Assembly (NCBI RefSeq): GCF_003002025.1 | Contig: NZ_PVZB01000016.1 | Location: 1 to 64,000 of the forward strand | Source: Paraburkholderia sp. BL25I1N1 | GTDB lineage: Bacteria > Pseudomonadota > Gammaproteobacteria > Burkholderiales > Burkholderiaceae | DNA: 64,000 nt | Direction of reading: 5' to 3' | Shown here: positions 1-9,101 of the stretch, piece by piece | Numbering within the stretch: the first letter of the stretch is position 1 | Layout: the number at the start of each line of letters is the position of its first letter | Position numbers and translations under genes: made by a program | The notes under the pieces: generated by a model | The model's database searches: none | The model's input: only the letters and a program-made list of their open reading frames with translations | What the model was told of the DNA's origin: nothing

Positions 1-45
1 TGCCTGAGACGCGACGGTGCGTTTCTTTTTCATCGGCATATCCAT
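1..45 (-). CDS. N-terminal start of an unidentified gene (partial)
   Basis: Read leftward, an ATG at 45 opens a frame that stays open to the window edge and encodes about 15 residues with a basic stretch (MKKKR after two further in-frame Met codons at 39 and 33). A purine-rich stretch lies a few bases upstream. It would be transcribed in the same direction as the dehydrogenase genes to the right. Too little is visible to name a product, and the choice between the three starts cannot be made. Confidence 0.3.
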   Translation of the reverse strand, partial: MDMPMKKKRTVASQA

Positions 46-556
46 GACCTTGATCCCTCATGATATGCCCCGCCCACGAAATTACGGATAGGTCCTGGGA
101 AATGACGGGACGAAAACAGCTGCGCGCAAAAAAAACCGAGCACTCTGGCAAGCTGCCCATGCGGGAATCCGTCCACGACTCATTGAACACTTGGCATCGA
201 AACGACCGAGGTTTTGCAGAACGACCGCGACGGCGCGCGCAGCGCCGCCGGAAGAATGAGCGCCTTGTCACGAACGCGGAAGGCGCGAGGGCATGGATTC
301 CAGATGCGCCACTACCTCCTCCAAGCCAGAAGACCCGCTTACAGGCTGGCGGTGTGAAGCCGCTTTCTTTGCTTCCTTTCTTTGCGGCCGGCAAAGAAAG
401 GAAGTGCCGCCCCGCACAGGGGCAACCCCAATAAACCACAAAGATTTCAAGGAAAGGCCCACATCGCAAGCAAACCAGACCTTGGTAACAGCAAGAAAAG
501 CCCAACACCCCCCAAAAAAACAACCCACCGTGTAAAAGCAAAAAAGACAAAAAAAC
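46..556. other. Non-coding stretch with an intergenic hairpin repeat
   Basis: About 510 bases without a convincing gene. The open frames here are arginine- and proline-rich, lack ribosome binding sites and overlap one another on both strands. From about 430 to 556 the plus strand is unusually A/C rich. The only clear structure is the hairpin repeat annotated at 351-430. Confidence 0.6.
351..430. repeat. Burkholderia-type intergenic hairpin repeat
   Basis: A perfect 14-bp inverted repeat (372-385 with 391-404, arms of the form CTTCCTTTCTTTGC) encloses a 5-nt GC loop. It is flanked by a GCCGCTTTCTTTG half-site on the left and by GTGCCGCCCCGCACAGGGGC, itself a small stem, on the right. From memory, very similar modules recur between genes in Paraburkholderia genomes; only one copy is in this window. 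It has no T-run on either side, so it is not a classical terminator. Function unknown. Confidence 0.6.
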
Positions 557-1600
557 CTACAACCTAACAGCCTCCCCGCTCAACAAAGACTCCCGCAACG
601 CCACCCCAATCCGCGTAGCCTCCAACGCATCAGCGAGTGAAGCCCCAGCCTGCGCAGCAGAAGACCCCACCCCATCCCGCACAGCCATAACAAACGCCCG
701 CGCCTCAAACAAAAACGCATCCTCGAACCGGTCAAAAAAATTCGGCGTGCACTCATTCCGAATCCCGGTGGCGTCGTAAATCTCAACCCGATTCGCCCGC
801 GGATTACGCCCGATAACCAGCGCTCCAGCCGTGCCAATCACCTCGCTATGCGTATCATTACCATGCGCCTGCGTCCGCGACGCATAAAACATCGCCAGCT
901 TCCCGCCCTCGAACTCGCAGATCGCGACACCGTTATCCACATCGCCGAACTCACGCAAGCCTTCATGCATCACCGCCGCCCCCGCCGCGAACACGCGCTT
1001 CGCACGCGGCTTGCCGAGTAGCCACCGCGCGACATCGATATCGTGCACCGTGCAATCCAGAAAGATCCCGCCAGAGGTCGCTGCAAAACGCACGAAAAAA
1101 CCATCGCTGTCGTTCTGATCCGCGGTCTGCGAGCGCACCAGAAACGGCCGGCCGATCTTGCCCGCTTCGATCTTGTCGAACGCGTCCTTATAGCTCGGGT
1201 CGAAGCGCCGCATGAACCCGATGGTGGCCTGCAAGTGCGGATAACGCGCGGCCTCCGCCAGCACCCTTTCGCACTCGGCGACATCCAGCGACAACGGCTT
1301 CTCGCAGAACACATGCTTGCCGGCCCTCAACGCATCGACAATCTGTTGCGCGTGCAACGAAGACGGCGTGACGAGCCACACCGCATCCACCTCACGGTCA
1401 GCCAGCAGTTCCGCATAATCCTCGTACAGACGCGGCGCGGGCAACGCTTCACGCGCCCAGGCCCGCTCTTCTTCCACCGGACTGCAGGCGGCCACGAGCG
1501 ACGCGCGCGGCACGCGATACGCCAGATTCTCCGCGTGCCGCTTGCCAAGACGCCCGAGGCCGACTACGCCCACACGAACCCGCGCCGCCGCGGCCGTCAT
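557..1600 (-). CDS. Gfo/Idh/MocA-family NAD(P) dehydrogenase, probably an inositol dehydrogenase paralogue
   Basis: About 347 residues. A Rossmann fold starts at once with GVVGLGRLG, followed near residue 95 by the family's EKP motif (VFCEKPLSLD, the Lys being the usual catalytic/cofactor residue). The C-terminal half has the substrate-domain signature GGIFLDCTVHDIDVARW with the conserved His-Asp pair. Members of the family oxidise myo- or scyllo-inositol and related sugars at the ring hydroxyl. The ATG at 1600 overlaps the TGA of the upstream iolG (TGATG), so the two are translationally coupled; a GTG one codon earlier is possible. Being next to iolG and the iol regulator, it probably handles a second inositol isomer (IolX/IolW-like role), but substrate specificity cannot be read from sequence. 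Confidence 0.85.
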   Translation of the reverse strand: MTAAAARVRVGVVGLGRLGKRHAENLAYRVPRASLVAACSPVEEERAWAREALPAPRLYEDYAELLADREVDAVWLVTPSSLHAQQIVDALRAGKHVFCEKPLSLDVAECERVLAEAARYPHLQATIGFMRRFDPSYKDAFDKIEAGKIGRPFLVRSQTADQNDSDGFFVRFAATSGGIFLDCTVHDIDVARWLLGKPRAKRVFAAGAAVMHEGLREFGDVDNGVAICEFEGGKLAMFYASRTQAHGNDTHSEVIGTAGALVIGRNPRANRVEIYDATGIRNECTPNFFDRFEDAFLFEARAFVMAVRDGVGSSAAQAGASLADALEATRIGVALRESLLSGEAVRL

Positions 1601-2616
1601 CACGACGCCTCACCGAGCTTGACCGCGCGCCCCTCGCGCCACGAACGGGCCGCGGCGTCGGCGAGTTCGAGCGCCTTCAAACCGTCGGCGACGGTCGTGC
1701 GAACCGGCTTGCCATGCGTCACCGCATCGAAGAAATGCGCGATTTCGTGAGCGTAAGCCGCGCGGTAGCGTTCGAGGAAAAACGCTTCGGGCACGTCGCT
1801 CGACACCTCGGTTTTCGAATAAGCCGTGACTTCCGTGGGACGCACATTGCCCGCTTGCAACATGCCGTGGCTGCCCAGTACTTCGAAACGCTGGTCGTAA
1901 CCGTACGCGGCGCGACGCGCGGTATTGATCTGGCACAGGCGGCCGCGCTTCGTGCGGATCGTGACCGCGGTCGAATCGATATCGCCCGCCTCCGCGATCG
2001 AGGGGTCGCTCAAACAACTGCCGGTGGCGTGCAGCGTGTCGGCTTCGTCGTCGAGAATCCAGCGGAAGATGTCAAAGTCGTGAATCAGCATGTCCTTGAA
2101 AATACCGCCGGAATGCTTGATGTACTCGACCGGCGGCGCGCCCGGATCGCGACTCGTCACGACCAGCATTTCCGGCGTGCCGATCTCGCCGGCATCGAGT
2201 CGCGCTTTCAACGCGGAGAAGGTCGGATCGAAGCGGCGCTGAAAGCCGATCATGCACACCACGCCCGCGCGCTCCACCGCGGCCGCGCAGGCACGCGCAC
2301 GCTCCAGCGTCAAATCGACCGGCTTCTCGCAGAACACATGCTTGTTCTGCGCGGCGGATTGCATGATCAGATCGGCATGCGTGTCGGTGCTCGAACAGAT
2401 CACCGTCGCGCCGATCGACGCGTCGCCCATCGCGCCGTCGATATCGGCGACCTGCGCGCCGTGCTCCGCGGCGAGTGCCGCGGCGGCTTCACGATTCACG
2501 TCGACCACGTATTTGAGTCGCACGCCCGGCTGCCGCGCGAGATTCGCCGCATGAATCTTGCCGATGCGCCCCGCGCCAAACACCGCTACGTCGATCGTCT
2601 TTGCCCCATCAGTCAT
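1600..2616 (-). CDS. iolG: Inositol 2-dehydrogenase
   Basis: 338 residues from the ATG at 2616, which has a GGAGG ribosome binding site about 5 bases upstream; an upstream in-frame ATG at 2649 lacks one. N-terminal NAD fold (VAVFGAGRIGKIHA), EKP motif (VFCEKPVDL), then the pattern GGIFKDMLIHDFDIFRW that carries the catalytic Asp/His of inositol dehydrogenases. Length matches IolG (about 330-340). It oxidises myo-inositol to 2-keto-myo-inositol (scyllo-inosose) with NAD+, the first catabolic step. The start overlaps the end of the RpiR regulator by 8 bases, so regulator, iolG and the second dehydrogenase form one leftward operon facing the iolCDEB operon. Confidence 0.9.
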   Translation of the reverse strand: MTDGAKTIDVAVFGAGRIGKIHAANLARQPGVRLKYVVDVNREAAAALAAEHGAQVADIDGAMGDASIGATVICSSTDTHADLIMQSAAQNKHVFCEKPVDLTLERARACAAAVERAGVVCMIGFQRRFDPTFSALKARLDAGEIGTPEMLVVTSRDPGAPPVEYIKHSGGIFKDMLIHDFDIFRWILDDEADTLHATGSCLSDPSIAEAGDIDSTAVTIRTKRGRLCQINTARRAAYGYDQRFEVLGSHGMLQAGNVRPTEVTAYSKTEVSSDVPEAFFLERYRAAYAHEIAHFFDAVTHGKPVRTTVADGLKALELADAAARSWREGRAVKLGEAS

Positions 2617-3490
2617 CGTATCCTCCAGTGTCTTTGGATTCTTCAACATTCAATTCGAGCTTGTACGCAAGCGCGATAAACAACGCCTGGCACAAACAGA
2701 TCGTGCTGGTCAGCGAGCGGAACGCGAACGCGCTGCCCTCTTTCACATACAGTTGCGTGCTGGCATAACGCGCGAGCGGAGATAGTTGGCTATCCGTAAT
2801 AACCAGCGTTTTGGCCTGGTGATGATGCGCGACCCGCAAGCAATACTGCGTCTCTTTGCCGTAGGGCGCGAAGCTGATCGCGATCACCACATCGCCCTTT
2901 TTCACACTGCGAATCTGTTCGCGATACATGCCGCCGAAACCGGACACGAGATGCACGCGCTTGGGCGTGTGCTGCAGCGCGTAGACGATATAGCTCGCCA
3001 CCGGGAACGAGCGCCGCACGCCGATCACGTAGATGTTGTCGGCTTGCTGCAGCATCTTCACCGCGGCGTCGAACTCCTTGTCGTCGAGGCCCGCCTCCAG
3101 TTCTTCCAGCCCGCCGCGCGAGGCCGCGATGAATTCGCGCGCCACCGAACCGCCGGACAGCGCACCCGGCTTCTCGTCGATCAGCTTGCGAATGCGCTGC
3201 TGATAACTCGGCGACGAACTGCCCTGCCCCGTGTAAGCCTGCCGAAAAACCGCCTGCAGGTCGGAGAAGCCGGAAAAGCCGAAGCGCTGCGCGAAACGCA
3301 CCACCGCGGATGGATGCACGCCGCAACTCGCGGCAATGTCGCTGGTGCGGTCCACCATCACGCTGGAGCGATGCTGCTCGATATACGTCGCGACGTTCTT
3401 CAACTGACGCGGCAATGCGTCGTAGTTTTCCGCGATGCGCTGCATCAATTCTTCGACGCTGGGCAATTCCTCGGTGCTCTCTTCCGCCAT
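2609..3490 (-). CDS. RpiR-family transcriptional regulator of the inositol genes
   Basis: 293 residues. The N-terminal 80 residues form the RpiR helix-turn-helix (SDIAASCGVHPSAVVRFAQR), and residues about 125-260 form a SIS sugar-isomerase-like sensor domain (IYVIGVRRSF ... VVIAISFAPYGKET). RpiR proteins usually sense a phosphorylated sugar and repress or activate adjacent catabolic genes. Here the gene is first in the leftward iolG operon and divergent from the inositol importer, so it most likely controls both; the palindrome at 3616-3632 in the shared gap is the obvious candidate site. The ligand is probably an inositol catabolic intermediate (inference). Confidence 0.88.
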   Translation of the reverse strand: MAEESTEELPSVEELMQRIAENYDALPRQLKNVATYIEQHRSSVMVDRTSDIAASCGVHPSAVVRFAQRFGFSGFSDLQAVFRQAYTGQGSSSPSYQQRIRKLIDEKPGALSGGSVAREFIAASRGGLEELEAGLDDKEFDAAVKMLQQADNIYVIGVRRSFPVASYIVYALQHTPKRVHLVSGFGGMYREQIRSVKKGDVVIAISFAPYGKETQYCLRVAHHHQAKTLVITDSQLSPLARYASTQLYVKEGSAFAFRSLTSTICLCQALFIALAYKLELNVEESKDTGGYDD

Positions 3491-3615
3491 GGCTCTCTCT
3501 CGGGTGCTTTATTGCAGTGCCGCAGCGGCTTCCAACGCCCGCCACACGGCCTCCTGACGCTGCCGATTATAGGCAGCAGGCCAATCAAATGGAACGTATT
3601 TTCTATTTTTATTTT

Positions 3616-3632
3616 CAATGAAATTTTCATTG
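3616..3632. promoter_or_regulatory. Candidate operator for the RpiR-type inositol regulator
   Basis: A perfect 17-nt palindrome, CAATGAAA-T-TTTCATTG, in the AT-rich middle of the 275-bp divergent gap between the regulator (start 3490) and the inositol binding-protein gene (start 3766). Symmetric TGAAA/TTTCA half-sites and the location fit a regulator dimer covering divergent promoters. Binding by this regulator is inferred. Confidence 0.5.
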
Positions 3633-3765
3633 CAACACCTTGGAAGATCGCCTAATCTTGGTCGTGAGCGATGGTGCGTGGGTGGCTACTCCGGGTTTGT
3701 ACGCGGATGGAACGCCGCCGCCAGACGCTCCCTTCAAAAACGACATACCGAGAAAGGTGGAGACA

Positions 3766-4812
3766 ATGAGACTTTGCAAGGGCAAGGCTACGCTCAGGAT
3801 TCTGGTGACGGCATTGACGTTGGCGACGGGATTCGGCGCGGCCTCGGCCGCCCGCGCGGCTGACGCGCACTTCGTGCTGATCAGCCACGCGCCGGATTCG
3901 GATTCGTGGTGGAACACCATCAAGAACGCCATCAAACAGGCCGACGAGGACTTCAACGTCGAGACCGACTACCGCAATCCGCCGAACGGCGACATCGCCG
4001 ACATGTCGCGTCTGATCGAACAGGCGGCCGCTCGCAACTACGACGGCGTGATCGTCACCATCGCCGACTTCGACGTGCTGAAAAGCTCGATCAACAAAGT
4101 GACCGCGAAGAAGATTCCGCTCGTCACGATCAATTCCGGCACCGAGGAACAGAGCGCGCAACTCGGCGCGATCATGCATGTGGGTCAACCGGAATACGTC
4201 GCGGGCAAAGCGGCCGGCGAGAAGGCCAAGGCTGCGGGCGTGAAGTCGTTCCTGTGCGTGAACCACATTGCCACCAACACGGTGTCGTTCGACCGTTGCC
4301 GTGGTTTCGCCGAAGCGCTCGGCGTCGACTACAAGGCATCCACGATCGACTCCGGCCAGGACCCGACCGAAATCCAGTCGAAGGTCAGCGCGTATCTGCG
4401 CAACCATCCGAACACCGGCGCGATCCTGACGCTCGGACCGACCCCGGCTTCGGCCACGCTGAAAGCGGTCACGCAAATGGGTCTGGCCGGCAAGATCTAT
4501 TTCTGCACGTTCGACTTCTCCGACGACATCGCCAAGGCGATCCAGAACGGCACGATCCAGTTCGCGATCGACCAGCAGCCGTACCTGCAGGGCTACATCC
4601 CTGTGGCCGTGCTGGCGATCGTGAAGAAAGAGCACACCACCGATCCCGCGAAGATCCGCCAGATTCTCGAAGCCAATCCGAAGTTCAAGGAACGGCTTGC
4701 AACCTATGGCCTCGCACCGTCGTACGGGCCGAAGAACATTCGCTCGGGCCCGGGTTTCATCACCAAGGAAAACCTCGACAAGGTCATCAAGTACGCAGGG
4801 CAGTATCGCTGA
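3766..4812 (+). CDS. Periplasmic inositol (sugar) binding protein of an ABC importer
   Basis: 348 residues from the ATG at 3766, preceded by GGTGGAGA; longer in-frame starts would place the signal peptide internally. The first 28 residues are a signal peptide (basic MRLCKGK, hydrophobic core, cleavage after ARA). The mature protein has the type I sugar-binding fold of the ribose/inositol class: HFVLISHAPDSDSWW, then AAARNYDGVIVTIAD and SAYLRNHPNTGAILTLGP. It delivers a sugar to the permease at 4960. The operon context with iolCDEB makes myo-inositol the likely ligand, equivalent to IbpA of Caulobacter. Confidence 0.88.
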   Translation: MRLCKGKATLRILVTALTLATGFGAASAARAADAHFVLISHAPDSDSWWNTIKNAIKQADEDFNVETDYRNPPNGDIADMSRLIEQAAARNYDGVIVTIADFDVLKSSINKVTAKKIPLVTINSGTEEQSAQLGAIMHVGQPEYVAGKAAGEKAKAAGVKSFLCVNHIATNTVSFDRCRGFAEALGVDYKASTIDSGQDPTEIQSKVSAYLRNHPNTGAILTLGPTPASATLKAVTQMGLAGKIYFCTFDFSDDIAKAIQNGTIQFAIDQQPYLQGYIPVAVLAIVKKEHTTDPAKIRQILEANPKFKERLATYGLAPSYGPKNIRSGPGFITKENLDKVIKYAGQYR

Positions 4813-4838
4813 TTCTTTTCTCTAGCTAGTCACGCGCA

Positions 4839-4877
4839 CGGCGGGCACCGCTTCGATTCGGAGCGGGCCGCCCGCCG
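4839..4877 (+). repeat. Intercistronic hairpin between binding-protein and permease genes
   Basis: CGGCGGGC at 4839-4846 pairs perfectly with GCCCGCCG at 4870-4877, with a second CCGCT/AGCGG stem inside. It lies in the 147-bp gap behind the binding-protein gene. There is no T-run. Hairpins in this position commonly protect the upstream mRNA so that binding protein is made in excess over the membrane subunits; that role is inferred here. Confidence 0.5.
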
Positions 4878-4959
4878 CCACCGCGCATTTCACCGGCTGT
4901 CGTTCTCGCCACGCATCCTCGCGTGCGAGCTGCACACGGCCGGGCTCCAAGGAGACATC

Positions 4960-6117
4960 ATGGGTGTAGCCGGCAAGCACTTCCCACCGCACGTCAAGAC
5001 GAATACCGGCGAGGCCGCGCCCTCGCTGCCCGATTCGGATGAACGGCTGCGCAAGGAATCCCGATTTGGCCACGTGCTGAATCGCCCCGAATTCGCCGCG
5101 ATTTCCGGCGCGGTGCTGGTGTTTCTCGTTTTCGCGCTGACGGCCGGCGGTTCCGGCATGTTCAACCTCGACGGCGTGATGAACTGGTCGCAGGTCTCCG
5201 CATATCTCGGCATTCTCGCCGTGGGCGCCTGTCTGTTGATGATCGCCGGCGAGTTCGATCTGTCCATCGGCTCGATGATCGGTTTCGCCGGCATGATGGT
5301 CGCGATTCCCTCGGTGTATTTCCACTGGCCGATTTCGCTGGCCATTCTCTTCGCGTTCGCCGGCTCCATGCTGCTCGGCGCGCTGAACGGCTATCTGGTG
5401 ATGCGCACGCGCCTGCCGTCGTTCATCGTCACGCTCGCGTTTCTGTTCATCCTGCGTGGCCTCACGCTCGCGCTCTCGATCATGTTCGCGGACCGCACGA
5501 TCGTCTCCGGTGTCGGCGACCTCGCGCAGAACGACTGGTTCGCGAATACGCTGTTTCACGGGGTCGCGCTGAACGGTCTATTCACGATGCTTGCGCGCCA
5601 CGGCATCGGCACCATGCTCGATAACGGCCACGCGCTCGTGCCTGGCATCCCGAAGGTAATTCTGTGGTGGCTCGGCCTCGCGGCGGTATGCGCGTTCGTG
5701 CTGGCAAAAACGCGCGCGGGCAACTGGATTCTCGCTGTGGGCGGCGACGCCAACGCGGCCAAGAACGTGGGGGTGCCGGTGCGTCGCGTGAAGATTTCGC
5801 TGTTCGTGCTGACCGCGTTCTGCTCGTGCCTGTTCGCTGTACTGCAAGTGTGCGACATCGGCTCGGCCGCGGCCGACCGCGGTCTGCAAAAGGAATTCGA
5901 AGCGATCATCGCCGCGGTGATCGGCGGCACGTTGCTGACGGGTGGTTACGGTTCGGTGGTCGGCGCGTGTTTCGGTGCGTTGATCTTCGGCGTGGTGCAG
6001 ATCGGCATTACCTACACCAACGTCAGTTCCGACTGGTTCCGCGTGTTCCTCGGCGTGATGCTTTTGATCGCCGTGCTGTTCAATCACTATGTGCGCCGCC
6101 GCGTTTCGCAGGCGTAA
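4960..6117 (+). CDS. Sugar (inositol) ABC transporter permease
   Basis: 385 residues; ATG at 4960 behind AAGGAGACATC. After a hydrophilic N-terminus of about 45 residues come roughly nine to ten membrane segments of the RbsC/XylH permease family. The family signature is visible: LLMIAGEFDLSIGSMIGFAG near residue 88 and GTLLTGGYGSVVGACFGAL near residue 325. It forms the inner-membrane channel for the binding protein encoded upstream and is energised by the ATPase encoded 13 bases downstream. Confidence 0.88.
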   Translation: MGVAGKHFPPHVKTNTGEAAPSLPDSDERLRKESRFGHVLNRPEFAAISGAVLVFLVFALTAGGSGMFNLDGVMNWSQVSAYLGILAVGACLLMIAGEFDLSIGSMIGFAGMMVAIPSVYFHWPISLAILFAFAGSMLLGALNGYLVMRTRLPSFIVTLAFLFILRGLTLALSIMFADRTIVSGVGDLAQNDWFANTLFHGVALNGLFTMLARHGIGTMLDNGHALVPGIPKVILWWLGLAAVCAFVLAKTRAGNWILAVGGDANAAKNVGVPVRRVKISLFVLTAFCSCLFAVLQVCDIGSAAADRGLQKEFEAIIAAVIGGTLLTGGYGSVVGACFGALIFGVVQIGITYTNVSSDWFRVFLGVMLLIAVLFNHYVRRRVSQA

Positions 6118-6130
6118 AGAGGAGACGAAC

Positions 6131-6991
6131 ATGTCCGATATGAATACCGCGGCAAACGCCTTGCCTGAATCGAACGCAAACGCAAACGCGACCGCAGCCA
6201 CGCCGCACGAAGACGTGATCCTCGCATTGGAAAACGTCAACAAATACTTCGGCAAGGTGATCGCATTGAGCGGCGTGACGTTGCGCCTGAAACGCGGCGA
6301 AGTGCACTGCCTGCTCGGCGACAACGGCGCGGGCAAGTCGACGCTGATCAAGACCCTCGCCGGCGTGCATCAGCCCTCTTCCGGCCAGTATCTGGTGGAC
6401 GGCAAACCCGTGCTGTTCGAGTCGCCGAAAGATGCGCTCGATCTCGGCATCGCCACCGTGTATCAGGATCTCGCGCTGGTGCCGCTGCTCTCCGTGGCGC
6501 GCAACTTCTTCATGGGACGTGAGCCGCAAAAGAAACTGTTCGGCTTCCTGAGCGTGATGGACCTCGAAACCAGCGCCGCCACCGCGCGCGAGAAGCTCGC
6601 CGAAATGGGCATCAACGTGCGCGACGCGCATCAGCCGATCGGCACCATGTCCGGCGGCGAGAAACAGTGTCTCGCGATCGCGCGGGCGATTCACTTCGGC
6701 GCACGCGTGCTGATTCTCGACGAACCGACCGCCGCGCTCGGCGTGAAGCAGAGTTTCAACGTGCTGAAGCTGATTCACAAGGCGCGCGCCAAAGGCATTT
6801 CGGTGATCTTCATCACGCACAACGTGCACCACGCGTATCCGATCGGCGATTCGTTCACGGTGCTCAATCGGGGCAAATCGCTCGGTACGTTCACCAAGGA
6901 AACCATCAGCAAGGACGAGGTGCTCGACATGATGGCCGGCGGCGCCGAGATGCAGAAGATGATCGGCGAACTCGAAGGCGCGACGATCTGA
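6131..6991 (+). CDS. Sugar (inositol) ABC transporter ATPase, single-domain type
   Basis: 286 residues from the ATG at 6131, preceded by AGAGGAGACGAAC. Residues 1-30 are a low-complexity Asn/Ala linker. Walker A is GDNGAGKST, the signature is MSGGEKQ, and Walker B is VLILDEPTAAL with an H-loop in FITHN. Ribose-type importers usually carry a fused two-domain ATPase of about 500 residues; this one has a single cassette like FrcA, so it presumably works as a homodimer. It lies between the permease and iolC in one operon. Confidence 0.88.
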   Translation: MSDMNTAANALPESNANANATAATPHEDVILALENVNKYFGKVIALSGVTLRLKRGEVHCLLGDNGAGKSTLIKTLAGVHQPSSGQYLVDGKPVLFESPKDALDLGIATVYQDLALVPLLSVARNFFMGREPQKKLFGFLSVMDLETSAATAREKLAEMGINVRDAHQPIGTMSGGEKQCLAIARAIHFGARVLILDEPTAALGVKQSFNVLKLIHKARAKGISVIFITHNVHHAYPIGDSFTVLNRGKSLGTFTKETISKDEVLDMMAGGAEMQKMIGELEGATI

Positions 6992-7055
6992 TTCATTCGC
7001 GCGATGGTTCGGCGCAGTCGCGCCGGCCGCCGCGCCCAGCTACTCAGGAAACTTC

Positions 7056-9101
7056 ATGGATCATTCCAGCACATCCAGCGGCATCACGTCCGCTCCGGCG
7101 CCGGCCACCGGCAGCCGCTTTGCGCCGGGCCGCAGCCGCGATATTGTCTGCCTCGGTCGCCTCGCTGTCGATCTCTACGCGCAGCAAGTCGGCGCGCGGC
7201 TCGAAGACGTGTCGAGCTTCGCGAAGTATCTTGGCGGCTCGTCGGCCAATATTGCCTTCGGCTGCGCGCGGCTCGGCCTCGCGTCGTCGATGCTGGCGCG
7301 CGTCGGCAACGATCACATGGGCCGTTTTCTCACCGAGACGCTCACCAAGGAAGGCTGCGACGTCAGCCACGTGCGCATCGATCAGGAGCGCCTGACCGCT
7401 CTCGTGCTGCTCGGCCTCAAAGACCGCGATACTTTTCCGCTGATTTTCTATCGCGAGAACTGCGCGGACATGGCAGTCGACGAAGCGGATTTCGACGAGG
7501 CCTACATTGCGTCGTCGAAAGCGCTGTTGATTACCGGCACGCACTTCTCCACCGAGCAGGTGAACCGCACGAGCCGCCGCGCGCTGGACTATGCGCGCCG
7601 CAACCAGGTGCGCACCGTGCTCGATATCGACTATCGCCCTGTGCTGTGGGGCCTCACCGGCAAAGCAGACGGCGAAACCCGCTTCGTCGCGAGCGAGGGC
7701 GTCACCGCGCATTTGCAGCGCATTCTGCCGCTGTTCGATCTGGTGATCGGCACCGAAGAGGAATTCCGCATTGCCGGCGGCAAGACCGAGCTGGTCGACG
7801 CACTCGCGATGGTGCGCGCCGTCACGCCGGCCACGCTGGTGCTGAAACGCGGACCAATGGGCTGCCAGATCATCGACGGCGCGGTGCCCGCCTCGCTCGA
7901 CGATCTGCCGATTCACGGCGGCGTGGAAGTCGAAGTGCTCAACGTGCTCGGCGCGGGCGATGCGTTCGCCTCGGGTTTTCTCTCCGGGTGGCTGCGCGAT
8001 CAGCCGCTGGAAGCCTGCGCGCGCATCGCGAACGCGAGCGGCGCGCTGGTCGTCTCGCGTCACGGCTGCGCGCCGGCCATGCCAACGCCCGCCGAACTCG
8101 ACTACTTCCTGCGCGAAGCGAAAGCCGATCCGCAGCGCATGCGCCGCCCGGATCGCGACGCAACGCTCGCACGGCTGCATCGCGTCTCGCCGGCCCGCAA
8201 ACAATGGGACGAAGTGCTTGGTTTCGCCTTCGACCATCGCAACCAGTTCTTCGAACTCGCGCAGCAAACGCGCGCCGACGAAGCGCGCATCGCGCGTCTG
8301 AAGGGCCTGTTCGTCGAAGCCGTCGCGCAAACCGAAAGCGCGCTGGGGTTGCAGAACCACATTGGCGTGCTGATCGACGACCGTTATGGCCAGGACGCGC
8401 TGAACGCGGCCACCGGCCGCGGCTGGTGGATCGGCCGCCCGGTGGAATTGCCGGGCTCGGTGCCGCTCGTGTTCGATCATGGCCGTTCGATCGGCACCAC
8501 GCTGATTCCGTGGCCGCAGGAACATATCGCCAAGTGCCTCGTGCAGTTCCATCCGGACGAGCCCATCGAGCAGCGTCTCGAACAGGAAGCGCAACTGCGC
8601 GCGCTCTTTGACGCGACGCAAGCAAGCGGCCATGAATTGCTGCTCGAAGTAATTCCGCCGAAACACGCGCAACTGCCGCAAGCGCCCGACACCGTGTATC
8701 GCGCGCTGAAGCGCCTGTACAACATCGGCATCTATCCCGAGTGGTGGAAGCTCGAACCCATGGACGCCGCGCAGTGGCGCAACGTCGACGCGTTGATCGC
8801 CGAGCGCGATCCGTATTGCCGCGGCGTGGTGCTGCTCGGTTTGTCGGCGGCCGTCGAGCAGTTGGACGAAGGCTTCCGCGCGGCCGCGCAATCGGCGACG
8901 TGCCGTGGCTTCACGGTCGGACGCACGATCTTCCACGAGCCGAGTCATGCGTGGCTCGCCGGAGAAATCGGCGACGACGAGTTGATCGCGCGTGTACGCC
9001 GCACCTTCGAAACACTGATTGCTTCGTGGCGTGCAACGCGTGGCGCATGCGCCGCGCAGCCCAGCGCGCCGAACCCTGTCCAACAGGAGCAAGCCGCATG
9101 A
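7056..9101 (+). CDS. iolC: Bifunctional 5-dehydro-2-deoxygluconokinase / 5-dehydro-2-deoxyphosphogluconate aldolase (IolC-IolJ fusion)
   Basis: 681 residues, ATG at 7056 behind CAGGAAAC. Residues about 30-355 are a PfkB-family sugar kinase, with YLGGSSANIAFGCARLG near the N-terminus and the PfkB signature containing the catalytic Asp (LNVLGAGDAFASGFLSG) near residue 300. Residues about 375-665 are the DUF2090 aldolase-like domain that is typically fused to IolC in Proteobacteria. The kinase phosphorylates 5-dehydro-2-deoxygluconate; the second domain is expected to cleave the product to dihydroxyacetone phosphate and malonic semialdehyde. Its TGA overlaps the iolD ATG by 4 bases. Confidence 0.92.
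   Translation: MDHSSTSSGITSAPAPATGSRFAPGRSRDIVCLGRLAVDLYAQQVGARLEDVSSFAKYLGGSSANIAFGCARLGLASSMLARVGNDHMGRFLTETLTKEGCDVSHVRIDQERLTALVLLGLKDRDTFPLIFYRENCADMAVDEADFDEAYIASSKALLITGTHFSTEQVNRTSRRALDYARRNQVRTVLDIDYRPVLWGLTGKADGETRFVASEGVTAHLQRILPLFDLVIGTEEEFRIAGGKTELVDALAMVRAVTPATLVLKRGPMGCQIIDGAVPASLDDLPIHGGVEVEVLNVLGAGDAFASGFLSGWLRDQPLEACARIANASGALVVSRHGCAPAMPTPAELDYFLREAKADPQRMRRPDRDATLARLHRVSPARKQWDEVLGFAFDHRNQFFELAQQTRADEARIARLKGLFVEAVAQTESALGLQNHIGVLIDDRYGQDALNAATGRGWWIGRPVELPGSVPLVFDHGRSIGTTLIPWPQEHIAKCLVQFHPDEPIEQRLEQEAQLRALFDATQASGHELLLEVIPPKHAQLPQAPDTVYRALKRLYNIGIYPEWWKLEPMDAAQWRNVDALIAERDPYCRGVVLLGLSAAVEQLDEGFRAAAQSATCRGFTVGRTIFHEPSHAWLAGEIGDDELIARVRRTFETLIASWRATRGACAAQPSAPNPVQQEQAA

Noticed and set aside
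60..434. Overlapping open frames on both strands at 60-567
   Set aside because: Arginine/proline-rich translations, no ribosome sites, and they run through the hairpin repeat.
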